Assembly (NCBI GenBank): GCA_026401035.1
Contig: JAPLNR010000069.1
Span: forward strand, 1-64,000
Reading direction: 5' to 3'
From: Planctomycetia bacterium
Lineage (GTDB): Bacteria; Planctomycetota; Planctomycetia; Pirellulales; UBA1268
DNA length: 64,000 nucleotides
Both the position numbers and the translations under genes were made by a program. This document shows positions 25,799-34,072 of this stretch, one piece after another. A model generated the notes under the pieces. The model made no database searches, was not told the DNA's origin, and saw only the letters and a list, made by a program, of their open reading frames with translations. The first letter of the stretch is position 1; each line of letters opens with the position of its first letter.

Positions 25799-26192
25799 AC
25801 GCGTGAAGCACCTCTCGCCGCGCTTCCTGGAGCGACGCATACATGGAGAGGGTGTACATCTCAAACTGCGCCGTGACGAGATGGTCCCGTTCAAAGACGA
25901 GCCTGCCGCCAGCCACTGCCTCCTTGGCATACACGAGGTTGGCCAAGGACAAGCTGCCAAGATCCACATGACGCCCCACGATCGAGGCGAGTTCCGCAGC
26001 CAAGGCCAACCTTTCCTGGGCTGCAAGAGGCCGGCCAGGATGGGGCAGCACAGCGATGTCCACGTCACTGTCCAAACGCAAGCGGCCTTCGACCGCAGAA
26101 CCGAGAAGGTAAGCGGCAGACACGAAGGGCCGGCTGCGCAGATGCGCCGCAACGGCTGACAACACGTTTTCCGCAATCGCCGGCTCGCTCAT
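25788..26192 (-). CDS. mntA: MntA-like nucleotidyltransferase antitoxin
   Basis: This 134-aa minimal nucleotidyltransferase has the diagnostic GS-x10-D-x-D pattern in LLGSAVEGRLRLDSDVDIAV. It adds AMP to the tyrosine of its partner HepT and so neutralises it. The ATG at 26192 gives MSEPAIAEN; an in-frame ATG four codons earlier (26204) is equally possible, and neither has a strong ribosome binding site. The long frame further upstream has no family content. It forms an operon with hepT (11-base overlap). Confidence 0.88.
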   Translation of the reverse strand: MSEPAIAENVLSAVAAHLRSRPFVSAAYLLGSAVEGRLRLDSDVDIAVLPHPGRPLAAQERLALAAELASIVGRHVDLGSLSLANLVYAKEAVAGGRLVFERDHLVTAQFEMYTLSMYASLQEARREVLHAYAA

Positions 26193-26557
26193 GGATCCAC
26201 GCATGTTCCACAGGTCACGGGTTCCCTCAAGGATACTCTGATGGCACCCACCCCGTGAAGAAACGTCAGCCAAAAAGGTGACCGCCACCAAAAACAGGCA
26301 CCCTGCGTAGGTCGATCCGTCACAGTACCCACAGCTTGTGGCGGGCACCGCCTTCCCCCTGGCCAATTCGACCTGCAACTGGCGGCGAAGAAGGAGCCCA
26401 GGAAGTCGCGTGATTGACGGCCCGCCCGGCCTGCCTTTCGGGATGCTGTCCATGCGTGCCATGCCTGTCATGCGTGTCGCCGCCGCTGGGTCGGTCGTCG
26501 CTCCCAACATGCCTGATTACGAGCTCGAGGTGTGGCTGCTGATCCGACGGTGACGTG
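26193..26557. other. Intergenic region upstream of mntA
   Basis: These 365 bases lie between the mntA start and the 3' end of the giant TonB-like gene. No recognisable gene or clear promoter is seen. The stretch next to mntA must contain its promoter. A weak plus-strand frame (26338-26553) has no known features and ends 5 bases before the neighbour's stop codon. Confidence 0.45.
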
Positions 26558-29500
26558 TCAGGGAGGGGCATCGCCAAAACTGTACGTCGGCAGGTGCCGG
26601 TAGGGCACTTCCAACGTGAGCAGATGGAGCGCGGTCACGTAGAGTCGCCCGCCGTAGGGGCCCCAGCGATCGGGCGTCGGTCCCAGTGGATCCCAGCTGC
26701 CAGCCCGCGGTCCCGCCGTTTCCTGGTGGGTGGCGAGGGTCTTGCCCAGGCTGTCGTACCAGCTGTCCCATTCCTCTCCGCCGGTGTGCACGAGCACCTG
26801 GGACATGTAGTACCAAAGATAGCAGTCGCGGATTTTTTCATTCGGGCTGCCGTAGGTCGGCCGCATGGCGGCCAGGGCATGTCCATTCTCGACGACGCGG
26901 TCATCGGTGCTCTTCCAGCCGGTGTGCAGCCGCATCAGGGTGCCGAGCGCGGTCATGCAGGCCGTCGACATTTCAGACGGACGCTGCTCGGGCTTGCGGG
27001 CGTTGTAATGAAACCGGGCCAGTTTGTTTTTCACGGCGGCGGACGGCGGCGCGATCAGCGACGCATCGAGCAGCGACCGCACGCCGTCGAGCGTGCGCTG
27101 TTCGACCGGCACCCTGGCCAGTTGCCCCGACCGCAGCGCCACGAGCATCCAGCCGCTCACCGAGAGATCGGCATCGCTGCGCGGCGTGTACCGCCAGCCG
27201 CCACGTTCCGGGTGCTGGCTGTCGGAGATGAAGCCGCAGGCGCGGGCGGCAGCCGGGCGGATGAGGTCGTCGCCCGTCATGCCGACGGCCTCGCACAGCG
27301 CCATCGTCGCGATCCCGTGGCTGTAGAGCCAGGCGCAACTGTTGGAAAGTTGGTCGGCGGGAGCATAGAGATCGCCATCGGCTTTCTGCACCGCCAGCAG
27401 GAATTCAAGTCCGCGGCGGACGGTGTCGCGGTGTTTGCCGGCAAAATGGTCGTGGCCCGCGCCGAGAAAGCTCAAGAGGGCGAGGCCCGTCGCGGCCGTG
27501 TCGGAGGCCAGTTTGGGGGCGGCCTCGCCGGCGGCGCCGGGATAGGCGGCGAGGCTCCAGCGTCCGTCCGGCTGCTGGGCCCGCCGGAGGAAATCGAGGC
27601 CGCGGTCGACCATGCCATCGGTCTTCTCCGTCTCCGCGGTGCGGCGCTCCTTCGAACGTTTGACGAATGGCTCGGCAATCTCCCGCACACGGCCCTCGAC
27701 GGGCAGCACGAACGCCGTCGCGCGGGGCAAGGTGGCGGCTGGCGCGAGGGGAACGTCGTCCGTGGAGGGGGACAGGCCGCGGCGCGATCCCGCCGAGGTC
27801 ATGGCGACCGCCGGGGCGACGGCGATCATGCCGTCGGTGGAAAGGGTGTCGTCCGCTTCGCTCTGGGCATTCGTCGCGGCAGCTTCTGCACCGCCCCGCG
27901 CATCGGCCAGCCCGCGGGCACCACGCGAGGCGAGCGACCGCGGTTGCGGGCTCACGCGGGCGGTCGTGTCAGCGGCATCGCCGTTCTCCGGACCGCGTCC
28001 ATCGGCTGCCGATCCCCCGCCATCGTTGGCACCCGCAGTGTCGGCGAGGAGCTCGGCTCGACCGTTTTCGGTGCCGCCGTCGGCGGTGGTGATCGCGGCC
28101 CGGATCGGCGCGGCGGGTGCACCACCGACTCCCGCATCCGCCTCGCTTCCTGCTCCGTCTTCTTCCTCGCTTGCGTTCAGGGAAGCGGAGTCATCCCGCT
28201 GAGGCCGCGTTCCCCGCTCGAGTCCGATCGCTGCACCGGCCGGCCGACCAGCCGCAATCATGCTGCCAGCACTCTCCACCGCTCCTTCCATGGCCTCGGC
28301 ATCGTGGCCGCTGTCGGTCGACGGGCGGCTGCCCACGGAGGCTGAACCAGCCGCACGACCGCGGGCTGGGCGGCCACCACGCGGGCCGGGCCGCAGGTTC
28401 GTGAGTCCGGCGCCGTCAGCGGCCGTCTCTCCTGGCACAAAGCCGCCTGTACCCCCTGGCCCGGCAGGCAGCGGAACAGCGTCGGTTGCGCCGGCCGCCA
28501 TGCCCGCGGATGCCACGCTCGATCTGGCCAGCGCTGTGGGAGAGCCGCCGAACAGGGCCGATGCGCCGGACAACGGTGCGACCTTCGGAACGCGGCTGAC
28601 CGCTGCGACGGCCTGCGGCGTGGGAGCCAACGGAGGTGCATCCGCATCATTATCATTGTCAGCCACGGCATCGGCGGGGCGGGCGGATGTTGCAGCCTGC
28701 GCTGAAGCTTTGGCGGAAGCGAGCCGCCGTTCGCTTGGCTGTCGCGTGGGCCGCACCTGCGGCTGCGTCGGGGCGTTGGCCGCCTGCGTTGGCGCTGTGG
28801 TGATCATCTCGGCCAGCACGGTCGGCGTGGCTCCGGCATCGAGCGTTGTCTGCCGTCGGGCGAGATTCGTGACTCGTGGAGCCGAGATGGGCCGGGACGG
28901 TTCACGGCGGGGCGTGGGCGTGGTGCCTGGTCCGATCGTCCGCGGCGGTGCTGTCTCCAGCATGGCCACCTCCCTGGGCACGCCCGCGCTTGCTGACCTC
29001 GTGACACGTTCGCCCGCGCCGGCCCGGGGCGGCTTGCCCTTCGACGCCGCCGGCCGTGGCGATTTGGCCGCCGGGTCCGCTATCGGCTTGGCGGCCAGCA
29101 GATCTGCCTTCGCCTGCTGATCCACTTTGAGGGCGGGCTGCGTGTCGAGCTCTCGGCGATCGAGCTGCTCTGCGGCAGCGAGGCTTTTGTCGCGGGGAGC
29201 GGAGGATCGTTTGGGCAACTGTGCTACGGGCTTTGCCTGCTCCGTCGCTTCCGCCCCCTGTGCCGGCGAGACAGTCCGCGAGGCCTTGGCTGTGTCCGGT
29301 TTTCGGCTGTCGGCCGGCGGCCGCCTGACGGGAATCTCGAGCGCGAGCGGTTTTTCGTGCGCCGGCGCGTCGTCCCCGGACTTTGACACTTCCAGAGGAA
29401 AGTCGGCGGCCAGCTTCGGCTTGAAGATGTTCTTCATGCCGGAGGGGTTGCCGGGGGACGGCGCGGGAAGGATGCCGAGGCTCGTCGTGGCGAGGCCGCC

Positions 29501-29620
29501 CGCGAGCAGCGCATGCAGCAGCAGGCTCAGGAGCGTGGCGACCTGCAGGCTCACCCGCTGTTTACGGCGCACCTCGAGCCCGTCGGAAGAAGAGGCGGCG
29601 GGTGTCGGGAGCCTAGTCAT
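26558..29620 (-). CDS. Giant protein with TonB-like SxxxH membrane anchor, Ala/Pro-rich linker and squalene-cyclase-like toroid
   Basis: This 1020-aa protein starts at ATG 29620, overlapping the end of exbD by 8 bases. Residues 24-46 form one transmembrane helix after a basic cap (RRKQR). It contains Ser32 and His36 in SLLLHALL, matching the SxxxH pattern in the TonB anchor helix that meets ExbB/ExbD. Residues about 50-640 are a low-complexity Ala/Pro/Arg/Thr-rich stretch, probably disordered and periplasm-spanning. Residues about 670-1000 are a helical toroid like squalene-hopene cyclase or prenyltransferase beta subunits (GLDFLRRAQQPDGRWSL, GLEFLLAVQKADGDLY, SGWMLVALRSGQLARV). No DxDD cyclase motif is seen, so catalysis is unlikely. 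It could transmit proton-motive force to a peptidoglycan or outer-membrane partner; this is inference. Confidence 0.85.
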   Translation of the reverse strand: MTRLPTPAASSSDGLEVRRKQRVSLQVATLLSLLLHALLAGGLATTSLGILPAPSPGNPSGMKNIFKPKLAADFPLEVSKSGDDAPAHEKPLALEIPVRRPPADSRKPDTAKASRTVSPAQGAEATEQAKPVAQLPKRSSAPRDKSLAAAEQLDRRELDTQPALKVDQQAKADLLAAKPIADPAAKSPRPAASKGKPPRAGAGERVTRSASAGVPREVAMLETAPPRTIGPGTTPTPRREPSRPISAPRVTNLARRQTTLDAGATPTVLAEMITTAPTQAANAPTQPQVRPTRQPSERRLASAKASAQAATSARPADAVADNDNDADAPPLAPTPQAVAAVSRVPKVAPLSGASALFGGSPTALARSSVASAGMAAGATDAVPLPAGPGGTGGFVPGETAADGAGLTNLRPGPRGGRPARGRAAGSASVGSRPSTDSGHDAEAMEGAVESAGSMIAAGRPAGAAIGLERGTRPQRDDSASLNASEEEDGAGSEADAGVGGAPAAPIRAAITTADGGTENGRAELLADTAGANDGGGSAADGRGPENGDAADTTARVSPQPRSLASRGARGLADARGGAEAAATNAQSEADDTLSTDGMIAVAPAVAMTSAGSRRGLSPSTDDVPLAPAATLPRATAFVLPVEGRVREIAEPFVKRSKERRTAETEKTDGMVDRGLDFLRRAQQPDGRWSLAAYPGAAGEAAPKLASDTAATGLALLSFLGAGHDHFAGKHRDTVRRGLEFLLAVQKADGDLYAPADQLSNSCAWLYSHGIATMALCEAVGMTGDDLIRPAAARACGFISDSQHPERGGWRYTPRSDADLSVSGWMLVALRSGQLARVPVEQRTLDGVRSLLDASLIAPPSAAVKNKLARFHYNARKPEQRPSEMSTACMTALGTLMRLHTGWKSTDDRVVENGHALAAMRPTYGSPNEKIRDCYLWYYMSQVLVHTGGEEWDSWYDSLGKTLATHQETAGPRAGSWDPLGPTPDRWGPYGGRLYVTALHLLTLEVPYRHLPTYSFGDAPP

Positions 29621-30029
29621 CGCTGGCGGATTGAACCTGGTAGTCGTCGATGCCCGCCTGAACACAGGCATTCATTGCGCCGACGACGAACTTGTGCTGC
29701 ACGTTCTCATCGGCCCGCACGATCACCTTCTGTCCCTGTGGATTGTCGGCTGCCGCCTGCTTGAGCCGGGACGTCAGGTCTACCAGGGTGATCGGCTTGG
29801 CGCCGGCGAAGTAGGACCCCTGGCGGTCGATGCTGATGATGAACTCGGCGGGCTGGCTCGTGAGCGGCTTGGCGGCGCTCGCCTTGGGAAGGACCACGTC
29901 GATGGAGCGGTCGGCTTCCTCGAGCTTGCTGGCCACGAGAAAGAAGATCATCAGTAAAAAGACGATGTCGATCATGGGCGTCAGCTCGAGCCCGCTGCCG
30001 AGCCGTCCCTTGTCGATCCGCACGCTCAT
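29613..30029 (-). CDS. exbD: ExbD/TolR biopolymer transport protein
   Basis: This 138-aa protein has a short cytoplasmic N-terminus and one transmembrane helix with the essential proton-path aspartate, Asp21, in LTPMIDIVFLLMIFFLV. A periplasmic beta-alpha domain follows (FIISIDRQGSYFAG, KVIVRADENVQHKFVV), ending in the usual TolR-like region. ExbD pairs with ExbB to use the proton gradient to move a TonB/TolA-type partner. The start overlaps the exbB stop by four bases (ATGA), and its end overlaps the start of the TonB-like giant. The product is the middle of a tightly coupled operon. Confidence 0.95.
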   Translation of the reverse strand: MSVRIDKGRLGSGLELTPMIDIVFLLMIFFLVASKLEEADRSIDVVLPKASAAKPLTSQPAEFIISIDRQGSYFAGAKPITLVDLTSRLKQAAADNPQGQKVIVRADENVQHKFVVGAMNACVQAGIDDYQVQSASDD

Positions 30030-30742
30030 GGCTTTCGTCCCTGGGCCGGGTGCGCGGGCGTGACCGGTGGCTCGGCGGCTAGCTGCGCGGGCGTGACCCG
30101 GCCCTTGTTTTCGTATCGCTCCAACTGCGGCAGCAGTCCACCGACGACCTCATCGACGCGGCGAAAGCCGGCGAGGATGCGGCCCTCGAGGAAGTGGGCG
30201 ATCATCGATGCCGGGATCGCGACGCACAGCCCGGCGAAGGTCGTGATCAGGGCCACGTAAATCCCCTGTGCGAGTTCGGCGGCGCGGTTGGCTCCGGCCT
30301 GGAGATTGGCCGTGGTGTAGAAAGCGAGAATCATGCCCTGCACCGTGCCGAGCAGCCCCAACAGCGGCGTCACCGAGACGGCGAGGCTGATTGGCCGGAT
30401 GTTGGCGTAGAGCTTCGAGGCCTCCCGCTCTTTGGCGGCGTCGACGGCATGCTCCACCTCCGGCAGCGGTCGGCCAAGTTTTTCCAGCATCGCCTTGATC
30501 ACGTCGGACAGGACCGACGGATGCTCCTGGGCAAGGCGATAGACCTTGCGCGGGTCGAACGGTCCCTCCGGGGGAAGTTTGCCCAGGGCATCGAGAAGCG
30601 GACGGGGCACGAACCGGCTGCGCCGCAGCGCCCAGAGCCGCTCGATGCCGAACGCAACCACCACCACCGACATGGCCACGATCGGCCACATCAGGAAACC
30701 GCCGGCGAGGAAAAGTTCCCACAGCGATTGGATATTGTTCAT
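30026..30742 (-). CDS. exbB: ExbB/TolQ/MotA proton channel protein
   Basis: This 238-aa protein has three predicted membrane helices: residues about 12-34 (LFLAGGFLMWPIVAMSVVVV), about 125-147 (ISLAVSVTPLLGLLGTVQGM) and about 165-190 (GIYVALITTFAGLCVAIPAS). The conserved TPLLGLLGTVxGM is the channel signature. The ATG at 30742 overlaps the stop of the TPR gene by four bases; the open frame further upstream is antisense-like shadow. With ExbD it forms an inner-membrane motor that drives the TonB-like protein encoded downstream. Confidence 0.94.
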   Translation of the reverse strand: MNNIQSLWELFLAGGFLMWPIVAMSVVVVAFGIERLWALRRSRFVPRPLLDALGKLPPEGPFDPRKVYRLAQEHPSVLSDVIKAMLEKLGRPLPEVEHAVDAAKEREASKLYANIRPISLAVSVTPLLGLLGTVQGMILAFYTTANLQAGANRAAELAQGIYVALITTFAGLCVAIPASMIAHFLEGRILAGFRRVDEVVGGLLPQLERYENKGRVTPAQLAAEPPVTPAHPAQGRKP

Positions 30743-33700
30743 GAGGCCTGTTTTCGTGAAGGTGCGTCGGCTGGCTCGAGGGCTTCGAGTCGTTTCCGCG
30801 CCGCGGGGGTCTGCTGGGAATCGGGATAGCGGTCCACCATCTCGGCGTAGAGTTTCGCCGCCTGCTCCGGCTTGCCGAGCACCTCGAAGCACCGTGCCGC
30901 CTCAAACGTGGCCTGCGCCTGCCAGGGATGGAATGCGATTGGGGCCTGCTGCTCGCCGAAACCGTAGGCCACCTTGAAGAAGGCTTTGATCGCATCCTTG
31001 TGATTGCCCTGCTCGAAGAGCACCTCGCCCTCCATGAGGCGGCTGCGGGCCGCCAGTTCCGAGCGGCCGCTGTCGGCCAACGCCCGGTATGCCGCCAGCG
31101 CCCGGTCGAGTTGCCCGAGGTTCTGCTGCGCCCAGGCGGCCGCATAACGCGCCTGGCCGGCGTAGGGCGACTGCGGCTGTGTCGTTGCCAGTTGTTCGGC
31201 AAACGTCAGGCTCTCCTGCCACTGCTTTGTCTTGGCCGCGCACTCGCTGGCCCGGATCAGAGCGAGCCCGCGCAGATCGTCCGATGACAGGGCAGCGGGC
31301 GTGGCGAGGGCGGCAGCCAGCGCCTTGGCTGCCTCGGCATGCTGTCCGGTCTGGAACAGCGATTCGCCGAGCATCGCCCGCGCGTCGGCGGCGAGGGCGC
31401 CTGTCGGATCCGCAGCCACCTGTTCGGCAAAGGCCTTGGCTGCTGCGGCATGATCCTTCCGCATCGAGTGGGACCAGCCGAGCTTGTGACGGGCCTGTTC
31501 GAGAAGTTCCCGCGAATCCTTCCGGCTGGTCGCAGCTGCGACCGCCGCAGCATAAGCCTGCGCGGCCTCATCCCAGGCCTTGGCATCGAACCGGGCTTCG
31601 CCGATTTCCAGCCAGGCCGCGCCCACGCGGCTGCTTCCGGGGAATTTCTCCACCAGCCGGCGAAATGTTTTTTCGGCATCGTCCCGCGTGCCGGCGAGCG
31701 ACTGGGCCAGCGCCATTTCGAACACTGCGCGGTCGGCCGCTGGAAACGACGGCTGCTCATCGAGCAGCGTCTGAAACGTCCGCACGGCGTCGGGATAGCG
31801 CTGCGCACCGACGAGGCAGAGTCCCGCCAACATGCGGGCCTCGCCGGCTGCCGTCTCGTTGCCTTTGGCTGCGGCGGGCTTCGCGACTTTCAGAAACTGC
31901 TCCGCGTCGGCCAGCCCCCCGGAAAAATCCCCACGCCGTTGCCGGGCGTCGCCGCGGGCCAAGAGCGCCGAGGAGGCAGCGGTCGAGTCGGGGTAGGAGT
32001 CGATGAGATCGGTCCAGGCCGCAATCGCCTCCGGCAGTCGTCCTTTGGCCTCATGGCACCAGCCCGTTGCCAGAACCGCCCACGGCGCGCGCGTGCCCTT
32101 CGGTTTCGTAACGCGGGCCTTGGCATAGGCCGTGATCGCCTCGTCGAAGCGGCCGGCATCCTGACGGAGTTGGCCGAGCCGATACCAGGCCACGTCGGCC
32201 AGCGGCCACTCCGGAAACTCCTTGACCAGTTTCTCCGCCAGCTCGAGCGCGGCCGCTTTGTCGCCCGCCTCGCGGCGGGCACGCACGCCCAGCAGCAGCG
32301 CCTCGTTGCGACGCGGCCACGCGGCATGCTGTTGCTCCAGGACCGCGAGCACCTTGACCGCCGCTGGCTGTTGGTTGAGCTCCACGAGCGCGGTGGCGTC
32401 GAGGAGCAGGGCCTCGGCCGCAGCATCACCCTTGAGCAAGGGGGCCGAGGCGGAGAGCACGTCGTGCGTTTTCTGCCACTGCCTGGCGGCGGCGAGCGCC
32501 ACTCCCTCGCGCAGTTGCCACGTGGCCCGCTGCGGTGCGGTGGCATGGCCTGCGATCAACTCGCGATAGGCCTCCGCCGCGGCGGCAGGCTTGCCCTGCG
32601 CGAGCAGGGCTTCGGCGCGGATCGCCTTGACATCGAGAAGCCGCTGGCCCACTTCCGCATCGCCGCAGGTCTGCAAAAACGCCTCGGCCGTGGCGAACGC
32701 TTCGGCGGGCTTGCCCTGCTCGAGGAGGGCAAGCGCCGTCATCGAGCGGGCCGCGAGCACGGTTTGCTTTTCATTCGGGTAGCGTTCGATGATCGCCGCG
32801 TAGGCGGCCGCCGCCTCTCCCTTGCGGGCCGGGATTTCCCACAGCGCATCGGCGCGGTCGAGTTCCAGTCTCGCGAGTCGGGTGTCGTCGCGGTCGGGCT
32901 TGCCAGTGAGCGCGGCGATCGCCCGGGTCGTGATATCGACCGCCCGTGCCGGCTGTTTGGCGTCGAGTTCGAGGAGGGCGAGGCTGTGGGCGGCATCGGC
33001 GGCCACGGCACCGCCTGCCGCGGCGGCCTGTTCGAGCAGTGGCCGTGCCTTGTCGAGGTTTCCTGCCTCCACGTAGGCGCGGCCGGCGGATGCAGCGGCC
33101 CGGCCTGCCTGCGGTGCGGCTGGATGCCGCGTGGCGAGCGTACCGAAGGCCTCGGCTGCGCCCACCCAGTTTTTCTGAGACCAGCGGGCGGAGCCGAGCC
33201 GCTCCAGCGCGTCCACGGCGCGCGGTCCCTTGCCCGCCGCCAGCGGCACGAGGATCCGTTCGGCGTCGGCCGGAGCACCGGCGGCGAGCGCCGCGTCGGC
33301 CCGCCAGACCGCCACGTCGTCGGTGAGTTTGTGATTGGGAAACGATTCGGCAAATCGCCTGAGCGTGACTGCGGCTGCGGCGGGCTGCTTGAGCTCCGCC
33401 TGCCCGACGCCTAACGCGTAGAGCACTTCCGGTAGCCGCGGTGAGGAGGCGTGGTCACGGACAAACCGCTGCCAGGCCTCGATGGCGGGCTCGCGCTTGC
33501 CCGCCTGCCACAGCGATTCGCCGAGGAAGAAGAGCGCGTCGGCCGTCTGCGGCTGACCGGGGCTCTTCTCCAGGAATTCGCGGAGGCTGTCTGCCGCCGC
33601 CTCGTAGGCGGCCGGCGCCGGCTGATTCTGGGCCGCCTGGAAGGCGCCGCGGCCGAGTTCCCATCTGGCCAGCGCGATAGTGGCGGCGTCGGACTTGCTA

Positions 33701-34014
33701 TCGACGACCGCACGAAACGTCTGTGCGGCGGCGGGCCAATCGCCGTTCTTCAACTGGCAGATCCCGAGGTAGTAGCGGCCTTTGAGGGCAAGCGGGTCGG
33801 CGGGGTGATCGGTGACGAGGGCGGCCCACTCCTCGCCGGCCAAATCCCAGGCCTCGCGATTCTGCAGCGCCGCGGCCGACGCATAAGCCGCCCGGGCGGC
33901 GTCACTCGATCCGGGAGTTTCGGCAGCCGGTGCGATCATCGCTGCGGCGGCATGCAGCGCAAAGACGGAGGCTGCCGCCACTGACCAGCGGGGCATCGTG
34001 GTTCGTATGATCAT
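30739..34014 (-). CDS. Large periplasmic tetratricopeptide-repeat protein
   Basis: This 1091-aa protein has a signal peptide (SVAAASVFALHAAAAMIAPAAE) and then almost uninterrupted TPR/Sel1-like helical pairs rich in Ala, Leu and Glu. There are at least 20 units with the usual G-Y-A-P spacing (for example ALFFLGESLWQAGKREPAIE, WYRLGQLRQDAGRFDEAITA, AARCFEVLGKPEQAAKLYAE). TPR arrays of this size act as protein-binding scaffolds. ATG 34014 was chosen over a TTG two codons upstream. It is the first gene of the TPR-ExbB-ExbD-TonB-like operon (overlap with exbB), so it probably recognises or assembles the envelope partner moved by that motor. Confidence 0.88.
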   Translation of the reverse strand: MIIRTTMPRWSVAAASVFALHAAAAMIAPAAETPGSSDAARAAYASAAALQNREAWDLAGEEWAALVTDHPADPLALKGRYYLGICQLKNGDWPAAAQTFRAVVDSKSDAATIALARWELGRGAFQAAQNQPAPAAYEAAADSLREFLEKSPGQPQTADALFFLGESLWQAGKREPAIEAWQRFVRDHASSPRLPEVLYALGVGQAELKQPAAAAVTLRRFAESFPNHKLTDDVAVWRADAALAAGAPADAERILVPLAAGKGPRAVDALERLGSARWSQKNWVGAAEAFGTLATRHPAAPQAGRAAASAGRAYVEAGNLDKARPLLEQAAAAGGAVAADAAHSLALLELDAKQPARAVDITTRAIAALTGKPDRDDTRLARLELDRADALWEIPARKGEAAAAYAAIIERYPNEKQTVLAARSMTALALLEQGKPAEAFATAEAFLQTCGDAEVGQRLLDVKAIRAEALLAQGKPAAAAEAYRELIAGHATAPQRATWQLREGVALAAARQWQKTHDVLSASAPLLKGDAAAEALLLDATALVELNQQPAAVKVLAVLEQQHAAWPRRNEALLLGVRARREAGDKAAALELAEKLVKEFPEWPLADVAWYRLGQLRQDAGRFDEAITAYAKARVTKPKGTRAPWAVLATGWCHEAKGRLPEAIAAWTDLIDSYPDSTAASSALLARGDARQRRGDFSGGLADAEQFLKVAKPAAAKGNETAAGEARMLAGLCLVGAQRYPDAVRTFQTLLDEQPSFPAADRAVFEMALAQSLAGTRDDAEKTFRRLVEKFPGSSRVGAAWLEIGEARFDAKAWDEAAQAYAAAVAAATSRKDSRELLEQARHKLGWSHSMRKDHAAAAKAFAEQVAADPTGALAADARAMLGESLFQTGQHAEAAKALAAALATPAALSSDDLRGLALIRASECAAKTKQWQESLTFAEQLATTQPQSPYAGQARYAAAWAQQNLGQLDRALAAYRALADSGRSELAARSRLMEGEVLFEQGNHKDAIKAFFKVAYGFGEQQAPIAFHPWQAQATFEAARCFEVLGKPEQAAKLYAEMVDRYPDSQQTPAARKRLEALEPADAPSRKQAS

Positions 34015-34072
34015 GCCCAATCGCTCCCGCAGGTTGCGTGGACCGTCTGTCCACGCAGTTCACCACCGCTCG

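Noticed and set aside
27612..29120. Plus-strand frames opposite the Ala/Pro-rich linker (27612-28202, 28260-29120)
   Set aside because: Low-complexity antisense readings of a repetitive Ala/Pro/Arg coding region, without any domain.
26558..29620. Assigning the toroid as a squalene-hopene cyclase
   Set aside because: No DxDD motif and few QW-type repeats are visible; the membrane anchor and operon partners point to a structural role.
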